DNA of 13,134 nt from Fibrobacter sp. (lineage in GTDB: Bacteria; Fibrobacterota; Fibrobacteria; Fibrobacterales; Fibrobacteraceae), in assembly GCA_017520105.1 (NCBI GenBank), contig JAFWRL010000122.1:1-13134 (forward strand). Direction: 5' to 3'. A program made the translations under genes and the position numbers. The notes beneath the pieces were generated by a model. That model had not been told where the DNA came from. It worked only from the letters and a program-made list of their open reading frames with translations, and did no database searches. Of the stretch, positions 6,850-13,134 are shown piece by piece. Position 1 is the first letter of the stretch; the number at the start of each line of letters is the position of its first letter.

Positions 6850-6855
6850 CTCCTT
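6850..6855 (-). promoter_or_regulatory. Shine-Dalgarno that fixes the start of the exported repeat protein
   Basis: AAGGAG on the minus strand, 7 bases before the ATG at 6842. The alternative ATG at 6887 lies upstream of this site and would place 15 charged and mixed residues before the signal peptide, so the shorter start is preferred. Confidence 0.8.
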
Positions 6856-6870
6856 CTCGACAAAACACAT

Positions 6871-6892
6871 ATTATACTTTGCGCCAATTATA
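6871..6892 (-). promoter_or_regulatory. two TATAAT boxes between sbcC and the exported-protein gene
   Basis: The minus strand has TATAAT at 6892-6887 and again at 6876-6871, both in the 65-base gap between the sbcC stop and the ATG at 6842. The second would give a leader of roughly 20 bases containing only the Shine-Dalgarno. The -35 candidates (TTTTGC-like) are weak. The gene thus probably has its own promoter rather than depending on sbcDC. Confidence 0.4.
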
Positions 6893-6907
6893 GCAAAATG
6901 CGATGCA

Positions 6908-9900
6908 TCATTGAGAATTTTTCACGCCTGCACCGCTAAGGACGCTGTGCCCACCGTTCGGCGTAACCTCGATATGCGTGGGGAGTTCGCTCTTGACCAA
7001 GTCCACATGCGTGATGACGCCCAAAAGTTTGCCCTTTTCTTGCTGCATTTTCTGGAGCACAATGACCGTTTCCTGGAGCATCTTGGAATCAAGCGTTCCA
7101 AAGCCTTCGTCGAGGAACATGGAATCAATGCGCACGTTGCGGCTCGCAAGCGTCGAAATGCCAAGCGCCAAGGAGAGACTCACAAGGAAGCCTTCGCCGC
7201 CGGAGATGTTGTCTATCGGGCGCACGGCATCGCTGTTGTCATGATCCACAAGCTGGATGTTGAGCGTATTCGGCTCGGTCACCATTTCATATCGCGGGAA
7301 CATATCGCGCAGATAGCCGTTGGCGATTTTCAACAAATTGCGGAGCGTAATCGTCTGGATGAACTTGACGAAAACATCGCCGTTGCCCGTTTCAAGCCTG
7401 TTGCCGTTAAACCAGCGTTGCATCTGTTCCCAATCCGCACGCTTGGACTTGAGCGCAGAAAGTTCCGCCTGCATGTCGTTGAACTTTTGACGGAGCTGGG
7501 CATCGTTCTTCCGCTGTTCCGTCCAGGTCGCAAGATTCACGGTGCATTCGTTTAGCTGCGTCTTTACCGTGTCGCGATTCTGCTTTGCCACATCTTCGGA
7601 TTCTTCGAAGTTGCGCTTTTGCTGGTGTTCCGCCAACTGGTCGTTAAAATTCTTGACCGACGTTTGCGCCGCTGTCAATTTTTCTTCTATGCGTTTTTGC
7701 GATTGCTGGAGCGACTTGCGTTCCGATTCCGGAAGTTTTGCCGCCAGGAATTCCTGCTCATCCGCAAAATTTTTCGATGTCAAATTTTCGAGGAAAAGCG
7801 TTTGCAGTCCCGCAAGTTTCGGTTCCGTTTCTGCAATATGAGTGTTCAAGTCCGCAATCGACTTGTCCAACGCCACCTTCGTTTCGCGCTTCTGCTGTTC
7901 TACAAGACGAGCTTCATTTGCAAAACGTTCCGCATTGTCGCGGCGTTCACGAGCATTTTTACGTTCTTCGTCAACAGATTTTTCGCCAAAAAGTTCCTTA
8001 CGCTTTGCGTCAAGGGCAGAAAGTTTTTTTCTCGATTCTTCGACCTTGCTATTTGCATCATCGAGTCTAGATTGCGCCTGTTCAAGACCTTCCTTAAGCT
8101 GGCCTTGGTTAGAGCGATCCGTATCCAAGTATTTCTCAACTTCATTTATTCTCTCCTGCGCCTTTTTCCAGTAGAGATTTTTCTTTTCCAGTTCCGCAAG
8201 TAAAGCATCCACTTCTTCCATGCGAATATTCGAGAACCACGGTTCAAGCGATTCCTCGATTTTCTGCGAAAGCACCTGCAACTTTTCCTGCGTCTTTTTA
8301 ATCGATTCGGCAGTAATGTTCAATTCGCCATCAAGTTTTGCACGGTCAATCGCAGCGTTGTTGACCTTGTTCTGCAATACATCCGCACTTTCTTTTTTCT
8401 GCAAATACGTTGTTTTCAATGTCTGCAGGTCCTGCAAAATAGGACGGACAGAATCAAGTGTCGCCGTGAATTTCCAAGGTTCTAATTTCGCATTCAAAAG
8501 TTCAAGCGAAGCAGCCTCATTTTTCGCTTCATCTTTCAACTTTAGCTCGCTCTCGCAAAGAACTTCTCGATAGTTCCGTTCTTGCGTAACAAAGCTATCC
8601 AACTGACGTTGGACCTTTTCCATTTCACCATTAATCTTGCGCAACTTGGCAGCAAAATCATTCAGTCGATCAGCTCCGTTTTCAATCTTCGCCGATTCTT
8701 CACAAGAGAGATGTTCCAAAGAACCGCAAACAGGGCAAGGTTTACCCGGTTTCAAGTTATGGCGAAGTTCCGCAACAACAACAGGAATATCTTCCTGGAT
8801 AATTATTTCTTTATCTTTCTGCAGCGCATTTAAATTTGCCTGGGCCTGTTCGCGCTCACTAGCTAAACTCGCAAGCTGATTCTGCTTCGATTCCATTTCA
8901 CGTTGTAACCGCGCAGATTCCCTGTGATAGTTTTCCACATCCTTCGCGTAGCCATTCATTTCGGGCAAAAGATTCACAAGGTCCGCATCGGCCTGATGTT
9001 CAGCCAAATAATCCTGCAAACCACGCAAATTCTGCATTTGCTGTTCAGAAGCCGCATCGAATTCCTGCAATTTTTTCTTCTGTTCTTCAAGCGTTACCGA
9101 GCTCTGGACAACATTCGCATTTTCCGCCTTCCATTCCGAAGCCTGCGATTTCAAAAGCGAAAGCATTCCATCAATCGCTTCATCTTTTTCATTTTCGGAA
9201 AGGTATTTATTAACGCTTTCCAGCGCTTTTTCATTTTCAGAAATACGATTGCCAGTTTCCTCGATTTTCTTCTGCGTTGTTCCAATTTCCGTTACAATCT
9301 TTGATGCATCCGATTCCGCATTTTTCAGCTGTGTACCTACATTACGGATATCGCCATCCAAAGAAGAGACTTGCAGCCACAAGGATTCATTTGCAGAATA
9401 TTCAGTCTTGCTCTTTTCAAAGACATCCTGTTTTTCGCGACAATTCTTCGAAGCCTTTTCCAACTCCGATAAAGCATCTGGAAGTATCTTTTGGCATTCA
9501 CCAAGTTGCGTCTTCATGTGCGCCAAACGTTCTCGAACGGAATTAAATTCCACATACGAGGATTCCACCTCTTGTGCACGGAGCGCACGTTCCAGCTTTT
9601 CGCGATTCGGCTCGAATTCTGCCTTTTCGCGCTCGGCATTTCCCAGTTCGTCTTGCGCCGTTTTTAGATGCGATTCAATCCCGTGCAAGTTTTCGAACCA
9701 GGCACAAATAAACAATAGCCGTTCGACATTCTCGCTCAAGGACTTCTTTTGCAAAGTCGCATCGTCAATTTTCGCATTCAAGTTCGCAAGTTCTTCTTCG
9801 GTAAGCAAAGTCACCGCGCCAATCTTATTTTCAACATCCTCGACGGCCTTATTTGCACTCGCATACAAATCATGTACGGCAACGGCAATTTTTCGATAAA

Positions 9901-10441
9901 TACTGTCTCCCGTCAACTTTTCAAGAATCGCCGCCCGCTCGTTTTCCTTGCACTTCAAGAACTTGTTGAATTCGCCCTGCGCAAGCATCATCGACTTGGT
10001 AAACTGATCAAAGTCAAGGCCAATGATGCGCGTCATCGTCGCTTCAATTTCGGACTGTTTCGAAAAGGAGGCCTCTGTTGAGCCCGTAGTTTCGTTTAGC
10101 AGCACCCAGGAATATTTTTGGAGTTTATTCGTCCTTGCGGCTCGATGTTGATCCCAACACGCGGAATACAAATTACCACGGCATTCAAAGGTCACTTTTG
10201 CATAACAGTTCTTGGAACCGTAAGTCATCACCTCGTTGGAATCGCCGACAATGGCTCTCAATCGAGGCGTCGCACCGTAAAGCCCAAGGCAAATCGCATC
10301 GAGAATAGATGTTTTCCCGGAACCCGTCGGGCCCGAAATGCAGAACATGCCGCTATTTGCAAAGTCAGGACTTTCAAAATCAATCGTCCATTCACCCGCC
10401 AAGGAATTGATATTGCAGAATTCAATCTTCTTAATCTTCAT
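6908..10441 (-). CDS. sbcC: SbcC, Rad50-type ATPase subunit of the SbcCD nuclease
   Basis: 1177 residues, slightly longer than typical SbcC (about 1050). The N-terminal ATPase half has Walker A Gly-Pro-Thr-Gly-Ser-Gly-Lys-Thr (37-44). Long coiled coils rich in Glu, Lys, Gln and Leu flank a zinc hook Cys569-Pro-Val-Cys572 at the midpoint, the site of dimerisation through Zn. The C-terminal half has the ABC signature Ile-Ser-Gly-Gly-Glu-Gly (from 1079), Walker B Met-Phe-Leu-Asp-Glu-Gly-Phe-Gly (catalytic Asp1111-Glu1112) and an Ile-Thr-His H-loop (His1145). With SbcD it opens and cleaves hairpins, palindromes and blocked double-strand ends in the cytoplasm. It follows sbcD by 9 bases with GAGGA just before its ATG, so the two form one operon. 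All key residues are present. Confidence 0.97.
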   Translation of the reverse strand: MKIKKIEFCNINSLAGEWTIDFESPDFANSGMFCISGPTGSGKTSILDAICLGLYGATPRLRAIVGDSNEVMTYGSKNCYAKVTFECRGNLYSACWDQHRAARTNKLQKYSWVLLNETTGSTEASFSKQSEIEATMTRIIGLDFDQFTKSMMLAQGEFNKFLKCKENERAAILEKLTGDSIYRKIAVAVHDLYASANKAVEDVENKIGAVTLLTEEELANLNAKIDDATLQKKSLSENVERLLFICAWFENLHGIESHLKTAQDELGNAEREKAEFEPNREKLERALRAQEVESSYVEFNSVRERLAHMKTQLGECQKILPDALSELEKASKNCREKQDVFEKSKTEYSANESLWLQVSSLDGDIRNVGTQLKNAESDASKIVTEIGTTQKKIEETGNRISENEKALESVNKYLSENEKDEAIDGMLSLLKSQASEWKAENANVVQSSVTLEEQKKKLQEFDAASEQQMQNLRGLQDYLAEHQADADLVNLLPEMNGYAKDVENYHRESARLQREMESKQNQLASLASEREQAQANLNALQKDKEIIIQEDIPVVVAELRHNLKPGKPCPVCGSLEHLSCEESAKIENGADRLNDFAAKLRKINGEMEKVQRQLDSFVTQERNYREVLCESELKLKDEAKNEAASLELLNAKLEPWKFTATLDSVRPILQDLQTLKTTYLQKKESADVLQNKVNNAAIDRAKLDGELNITAESIKKTQEKLQVLSQKIEESLEPWFSNIRMEEVDALLAELEKKNLYWKKAQERINEVEKYLDTDRSNQGQLKEGLEQAQSRLDDANSKVEESRKKLSALDAKRKELFGEKSVDEERKNARERRDNAERFANEARLVEQQKRETKVALDKSIADLNTHIAETEPKLAGLQTLFLENLTSKNFADEQEFLAAKLPESERKSLQQSQKRIEEKLTAAQTSVKNFNDQLAEHQQKRNFEESEDVAKQNRDTVKTQLNECTVNLATWTEQRKNDAQLRQKFNDMQAELSALKSKRADWEQMQRWFNGNRLETGNGDVFVKFIQTITLRNLLKIANGYLRDMFPRYEMVTEPNTLNIQLVDHDNSDAVRPIDNISGGEGFLVSLSLALGISTLASRNVRIDSMFLDEGFGTLDSKMLQETVIVLQKMQQEKGKLLGVITHVDLVKSELPTHIEVTPNGGHSVLSGAGVKNSQ

Positions 10442-10445
10442 CGTT

Positions 10446-10450
10446 TCCTC
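10446..10450 (-). promoter_or_regulatory. ribosome-binding site of sbcC in the sbcD-sbcC junction
   Basis: GAGGA on the minus strand lies between the sbcD stop (TAA, 10453-10451) and the sbcC ATG (10441-10439), 4 bases from the start. The whole junction is 9 bases, supporting coupled translation of the two subunits. Confidence 0.65.
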
Positions 10451-11797
10451 TTATGCGTTCTCGTGCGCCTTGGCGACAGCTTCGTTAAACAAACTAATAA
10501 ATTTGTCGTACTGATTCTTGACGACTTCGGAATCTTCGTTTTTTTGGGCGTTCGACGCGATGAGCATTCTGAAATAATCTTCTTTCGTATATTGCTTTGT
10601 AGATTCCACGCAATCGTCAAAGCTATTCACACCACGTAAAATGTCACGGGAAATGCGGTGGCGTTTGACCACAAAATGCTTGCCCGTTTCTTCGGCTGCA
10701 AGCGCTTCGTTCAGGCTCACGAAATTACCCGAAGTCAACAACAAATCCACATACGTTTCCATCGGATTTAGAAGCAGTTCCGTTTCGAGATTTCGCAAGT
10801 TCCGCTTGAGCGTTTCCAGGTCGCCCTTGAACTGTTCAAACCGCACAGTCTTCGGGATTTCAACTTTGATAACCGTCGGATCCGCATTCGGCAAAACATC
10901 GACCGAGAGCACATAGCGTTTGCACTTCGCCTCGTCAAAACCCATCACGAAAGGCGAGCCGGAATACCGTACTTTCGGATTTTTCGCAACCATGGACGTG
11001 TAATGGATATGCCCAAGCGCTACATAATCCAGTTCACTCGGGAACGCCGTAACATCCACATTGCCAAGCGTCCCGATAACTTCGCGAACGCCATCATCTA
11101 CGGCCTTTGCAGGCCGTACAATATTTTCAGCGTTTGCGAAATTTTCGGCGGTTTCAGGCGCAACACTTTCGCTATCGCGGCCCGAAAGGTTCGCTGCGAA
11201 CAGATGCCCCGTCGCCACAACCGGAATATTGCGTTCGCCACGCAGCTCAACCGCACGGCGATACACATCTGCATAAAGGCGTTTCAATAAATCCTTGTCA
11301 TTTGCTCCATCTTCATCGCCATTTTCGTTGCCAGAACTGCCACCAGCGCTAGACTTGTAAAACTGTTCCAGTTCCATATCCCGCATGAACGGTACCGCAC
11401 AGCAAATGCCAATCGCCTGGCCATCGCCATTTTTCAATTCAACAACTAAGTCGTCTATACAGCGGTTATTGATAGAGCCCACCACCTTGATATTCAGCGC
11501 ATCAAGAATCTCGGCAGGAGCGTCAAGAAGCGAACCCGAATCGTGGTTTCCGCCAATGACGACAACATTCGAGCATTTCGTCTGGAGCAGCGAGGCCAAA
11601 AAACGGTAATACTGTTTCTTTGCAATATTCGACGGGTTCACCACATCAAAAACATCGCCCGCAATAATAAGCGCCTCGGCACCAGCAGCCGCAATTTCTG
11701 TTTTCAGCCACTCCAAAAACGACTCCGTTTCATGAGTACGGTCAATATCGTGCATCGTATTGCCAAGATGCCAGTCCGCGGTATGGATAAATCTCAT
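10451..11797 (-). CDS. sbcD: SbcD, Mre11-type nuclease subunit of the SbcCD complex
   Basis: 448 residues; a calcineurin-like phosphoesterase. The metal-binding motifs are complete: Asp8-Trp-His10, Gly-Asp48-Val-Phe-Asp, Gly-Asn84-His85-Asp, Gly-His198 and Gly-His263-Ile-His265. These coordinate two Mn ions for exonuclease and endonuclease cutting of DNA ends, powered by SbcC. Residues about 149-169 form a low-complexity Ser/Gly/Asn/Asp insertion between the phosphoesterase core strands, absent from the compact family core. The C-terminal 150 residues correspond to the capping and SbcC-binding region. First gene of the sbcDC operon. A ribosome-binding site (AGAGG) lies rather far, 10 bases before the ATG, and a putative promoter sits at 11861-11833. 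Confidence 0.97.
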   Translation of the reverse strand: MRFIHTADWHLGNTMHDIDRTHETESFLEWLKTEIAAAGAEALIIAGDVFDVVNPSNIAKKQYYRFLASLLQTKCSNVVVIGGNHDSGSLLDAPAEILDALNIKVVGSINNRCIDDLVVELKNGDGQAIGICCAVPFMRDMELEQFYKSSAGGSSGNENGDEDGANDKDLLKRLYADVYRRAVELRGERNIPVVATGHLFAANLSGRDSESVAPETAENFANAENIVRPAKAVDDGVREVIGTLGNVDVTAFPSELDYVALGHIHYTSMVAKNPKVRYSGSPFVMGFDEAKCKRYVLSVDVLPNADPTVIKVEIPKTVRFEQFKGDLETLKRNLRNLETELLLNPMETYVDLLLTSGNFVSLNEALAAEETGKHFVVKRHRISRDILRGVNSFDDCVESTKQYTKEDYFRMLIASNAQKNEDSEVVKNQYDKFISLFNEAVAKAHENA

Positions 11798-11832
11798 TAT
11801 ATAAAAGCCTCTATTATCGGTTCGCTATATTA

Positions 11833-11861
11833 TTTATCGTTTTAAATATATAAAATGTAAA
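11833..11861 (-). promoter_or_regulatory. putative sbcDC promoter
   Basis: On the minus strand TTTACA (11861-11856) and GATAAA (11838-11833) are separated by exactly 17 bases of AT-rich sequence, about 36 bases before the sbcD ATG. Five of six -35 bases and four of six -10 bases match the sigma-70 consensus. Confidence 0.4.
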
Positions 11862-11977
11862 TGTCTATTTATGACAGAGAGCGTATTATGTAAAAGACGA
11901 GAGATAAACCGTCTCCATTCGACTACCCGAATTCCCAAAACCGAGCCCCTAAAACTTATAACCTGATTTTCAATAAC

Positions 11978-11983
11978 TATATT
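11978..11983 (+). promoter_or_regulatory. -10-like box close to the start of the 130-residue gene
   Basis: TATATT ends only 8 bases before the ATG at 11992, and no Shine-Dalgarno lies between. If used, the transcript would start at or next to the start codon (leaderless or nearly so). The -35 at matched spacing (CTTATA) is poor. Confidence 0.25.
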
Positions 11984-11991
11984 ATCAACTG

Positions 11992-12384
11992 ATGGATTAC
12001 GAATACAGTGTCATTGGTTCTATTTTCTGCAATGCGGAAACTCTCGCCGAGTTTTCTGCAATATCCAATTCGCTATTTACGTACAAGAAATATTCTTTTG
12101 CATTGCGTAAATGCGGCGACCGCCTAAGTGTAAGTCTCTACGATGAAAGCGACAACGGCCAGGAGGACAGCAAGAACATTCCCGAAGATGATGTCACCGA
12201 AGTTTGCAAAATCCTCTCCGAAAAATTCGCCTGCTTGGTTTCCATGCGCAAGGGCTACGAAGTCTATGGCAACGCCAACGTATTCAACGGCGGTTCCGAC
12301 TACGAGGTCATCGAGGAAAAATGGTTTTCTGTCGAATTCGACAACGGATGCCAAAAAATGACAGAAACAAAAGATATATTATAA
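11992..12384 (+). CDS. hypothetical protein (130 residues) upstream of recC
   Basis: No family was recognised. The product is 130 residues, acidic, with no signal peptide or membrane segment, so probably cytoplasmic. It begins Met-Asp-Tyr-Glu-Tyr-Ser-Val-Ile-Gly, has an acidic Asp/Glu/Asn loop near residues 51-67, and ends in a Tyr-Glu-Val-Ile-Glu-Glu-Lys-Trp-Phe-Ser-Val-Glu-Phe strand-like stretch. Its codon use looks like that of its neighbours. The TAA is followed after only two bases by the recC ATG, so the two genes are surely co-transcribed and probably translationally coupled. Start choice is uncertain because no Shine-Dalgarno precedes it. The context suggests a link to recombination, but that is only positional. 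Confidence 0.7.
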   Translation: MDYEYSVIGSIFCNAETLAEFSAISNSLFTYKKYSFALRKCGDRLSVSLYDESDNGQEDSKNIPEDDVTEVCKILSEKFACLVSMRKGYEVYGNANVFNGGSDYEVIEEKWFSVEFDNGCQKMTETKDIL

Positions 12385-12386
12385 CC

Positions 12387-12926
12387 ATGCTATACTTGAA
12401 ATTTGCGCTGAACATCGAAAACCTCGCCGAAGAGATGATTGACGAGATTTCTAGAGCTTGGAAAAATCCCTTCGAAGCTCCGGTCGTCCTTTTCCCCGAT
12501 CCGAAACTAGAACAGTGGTTCCGGTTAAAATGGATTCAAAGAAAGGCGTCTCTTGCCGGGTTCAATTCCATGATGATTGACCGTTTTCTCATGGAAATCC
12601 TCATCGGCGACGACCTGCACAAGAAAAAGCTGAACGCGGACATGCTCCGGAACGTGATTCTCGCCTACCTCGTCAAAGAAACAGACGGTGTTCCGAATTA
12701 CATGAAAATGGATGAAGAAGTCCAGCGCTATCTAGTCATTGACGGCAATCTGGACGAAACGCACCTTTTTGATTTTGCAGGCAAGATGGCTTCGCTGTTC
12801 TTGGAATACGAAACAAGCAGACCGCACGGGTTTATTCGCAGCGCCAATGGAAGCCCGACTCCGGGCATTCTTGACAAGTGGAAACAAGGCCATCTCGACA
12901 CATTTTTTCGCCAAATCGAACAATGA
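12387..12926 (+). CDS. recC: RecC (exonuclease V gamma), N-terminal fragment ended by a frameshift
   Basis: The first 174 residues read as RecC: Met-Leu-Tyr-Leu-Lys-Phe, an Asn-Pro-Phe-Glu-Ala-Pro-Val-Val-Leu-Phe-Pro motif, and Leu-Glu-Gln-Trp-Phe-Arg-Leu near residues 46-52, as in the helicase-like N-terminus of the family. RecC is the Chi-recognising scaffold of RecBCD, which resects and loads RecA at double-strand ends. A full protein is over 1000 residues. Here the frame hits TGA at 12924-12926 after residue 179, while RecC-like coding continues in the +1 frame. The switch lies at or very near the six-T run (12903-12908): five T would restore one continuous frame. This is either a real mutation, a sequence error, or slippage. 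The ATG at 12387 is used because alignment to RecC starts there; an in-frame ATG at 12204 lies inside the preceding gene. Confidence 0.72.
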   Translation: MLYLKFALNIENLAEEMIDEISRAWKNPFEAPVVLFPDPKLEQWFRLKWIQRKASLAGFNSMMIDRFLMEILIGDDLHKKKLNADMLRNVILAYLVKETDGVPNYMKMDEEVQRYLVIDGNLDETHLFDFAGKMASLFLEYETSRPHGFIRSANGSPTPGILDKWKQGHLDTFFRQIEQ

Positions 12927-13134
12927 AATTTCAAATCGCGAAATTTGGCAGCGAGACCTCTACTCCGCTATTTTCCACGCCCATGACGGTAAGCAATCCC
13001 TATTGTCCGAAGTTTTCGAAAACGAAGCCAAGCGGAAGAACGGCGAGCGCACGGAATACATGACCATCCCGTACCTGTATTTCGCCTGCCACGACAAAGA
13101 AGGGAACGTACACTTCCACACAGAACGCATCGGC
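12907..13134 (+). CDS. recC: RecC continuation in the +1 frame (runs off the window)
   Basis: From the T-run onward the +1 frame is open to the last base. It reads Phe-Ala-Lys-Ser-Asn-Asn-Glu, then Ile-Trp-Gln-Arg-Asp-Leu-Tyr-Ser-Ala-Ile-Phe, Ser-Leu-Leu-Ser-Glu and Ile-Pro-Tyr-Leu-Tyr-Phe-Ala. The Trp-Gln-x-x-Leu...x-Pro-x-x-Leu/Val-Tyr/Phe pattern is what RecC shows after its N-terminal lobe, so this is the same gene, not a new one. It has no start codon or ribosome-binding site of its own at the junction. The 3' end lies outside the window; recB and recD would be expected beyond. Confidence 0.7.

Larger units (their letters stand above)
11798..11991. other. divergent intergenic region between sbcD and the recC unit
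   Basis: 194 bases without a gene. It holds the sbcDC promoter candidate on the left, a 5-bp stem AGACG/CGTCT with a 10-base loop near 11898-11917, and TATATT (11978-11983) just before the rightward gene. No clear operator or LexA-like box was seen. Confidence 0.5.

Noticed and set aside
6843..6887. Upstream ATG adding 15 residues to the exported protein
   Set aside because: The added residues precede a good signal peptide, and the AAGGAG site serves the ATG at 6842.
6911..7555. 214-codon open frame on the + strand
   Set aside because: It lies antisense to the fully conserved SbcC C-terminus; its composition is a by-product of the opposite strand.
9249..9899. 216-codon Ser/Phe-rich + strand frame
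   Set aside because: It is the antisense of the SbcC coiled coil; Ser/Phe-rich composition mirrors Glu/Lys codons.
12204..12386. Longer start for the recC fragment
   Set aside because: The extension overlaps the preceding gene in another frame, and RecC similarity begins at the ATG at 12387.

Overview
The window is most consistent with a Fibrobacter-like (Fibrobacterota) chromosome. This is an inference from moderate GC content, an exported protein that combines InlB-type repeats with very dense Ile-Ser-Gly-Gly repeats, and an intergenic repeat of a kind I recall from such genomes. No marker gene fixes the taxonomy. No rRNA, tRNA, CRISPR array, transposase or attachment site was seen.

Layout. 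Bases 1-339 (+) hold the C-terminal part of a DUF3800-family protein. A non-coding stretch follows, with a GAAA-loop hairpin and a clear forward terminator (480-535). Bases 547-2094 (-) encode a protein with a DUF4062 domain, a GHKL-type ATPase domain, a heptad-repeat segment and a winged-helix-like tail. It appears to be translated by coupling to an unannotated 30-codon ORF (2082-2174). The promoter/leader carries a perfect 7-bp inverted repeat. A repeat- and hairpin-rich spacer separates it from 2406-4052 (-), a membrane-anchored protein with two TrkA/RCK-like Rossmann regions and a C-terminal RyR domain. Bases 4101-6842 (-) encode a 913-residue exported repeat protein. Bases 6908-11797 (-) are sbcC and sbcD, the Mre11/Rad50-type nuclease complex, arranged as a tight operon (sbcD first).

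On the other side of a 194-bp divergent promoter region, the + strand carries a 130-residue protein of unknown function. Two bases after its stop comes recC (exonuclease V gamma subunit). The recC reading frame is broken by one extra base in a run of six T at 12903-12908, then continues in the +1 frame to the window end.

Functionally, the right half (sbcDC and recC) is a DNA double-strand-end processing neighbourhood. The left half (DUF3800, DUF4062-GHKL, TrkA-RyR) looks like accessory or conflict-type genes. The most interesting parts are the unusual domain order of the DUF4062 protein with its coupled leader ORF, and the adjacent TrkA-RyR membrane protein. Whether these two form one system is a hypothesis only.
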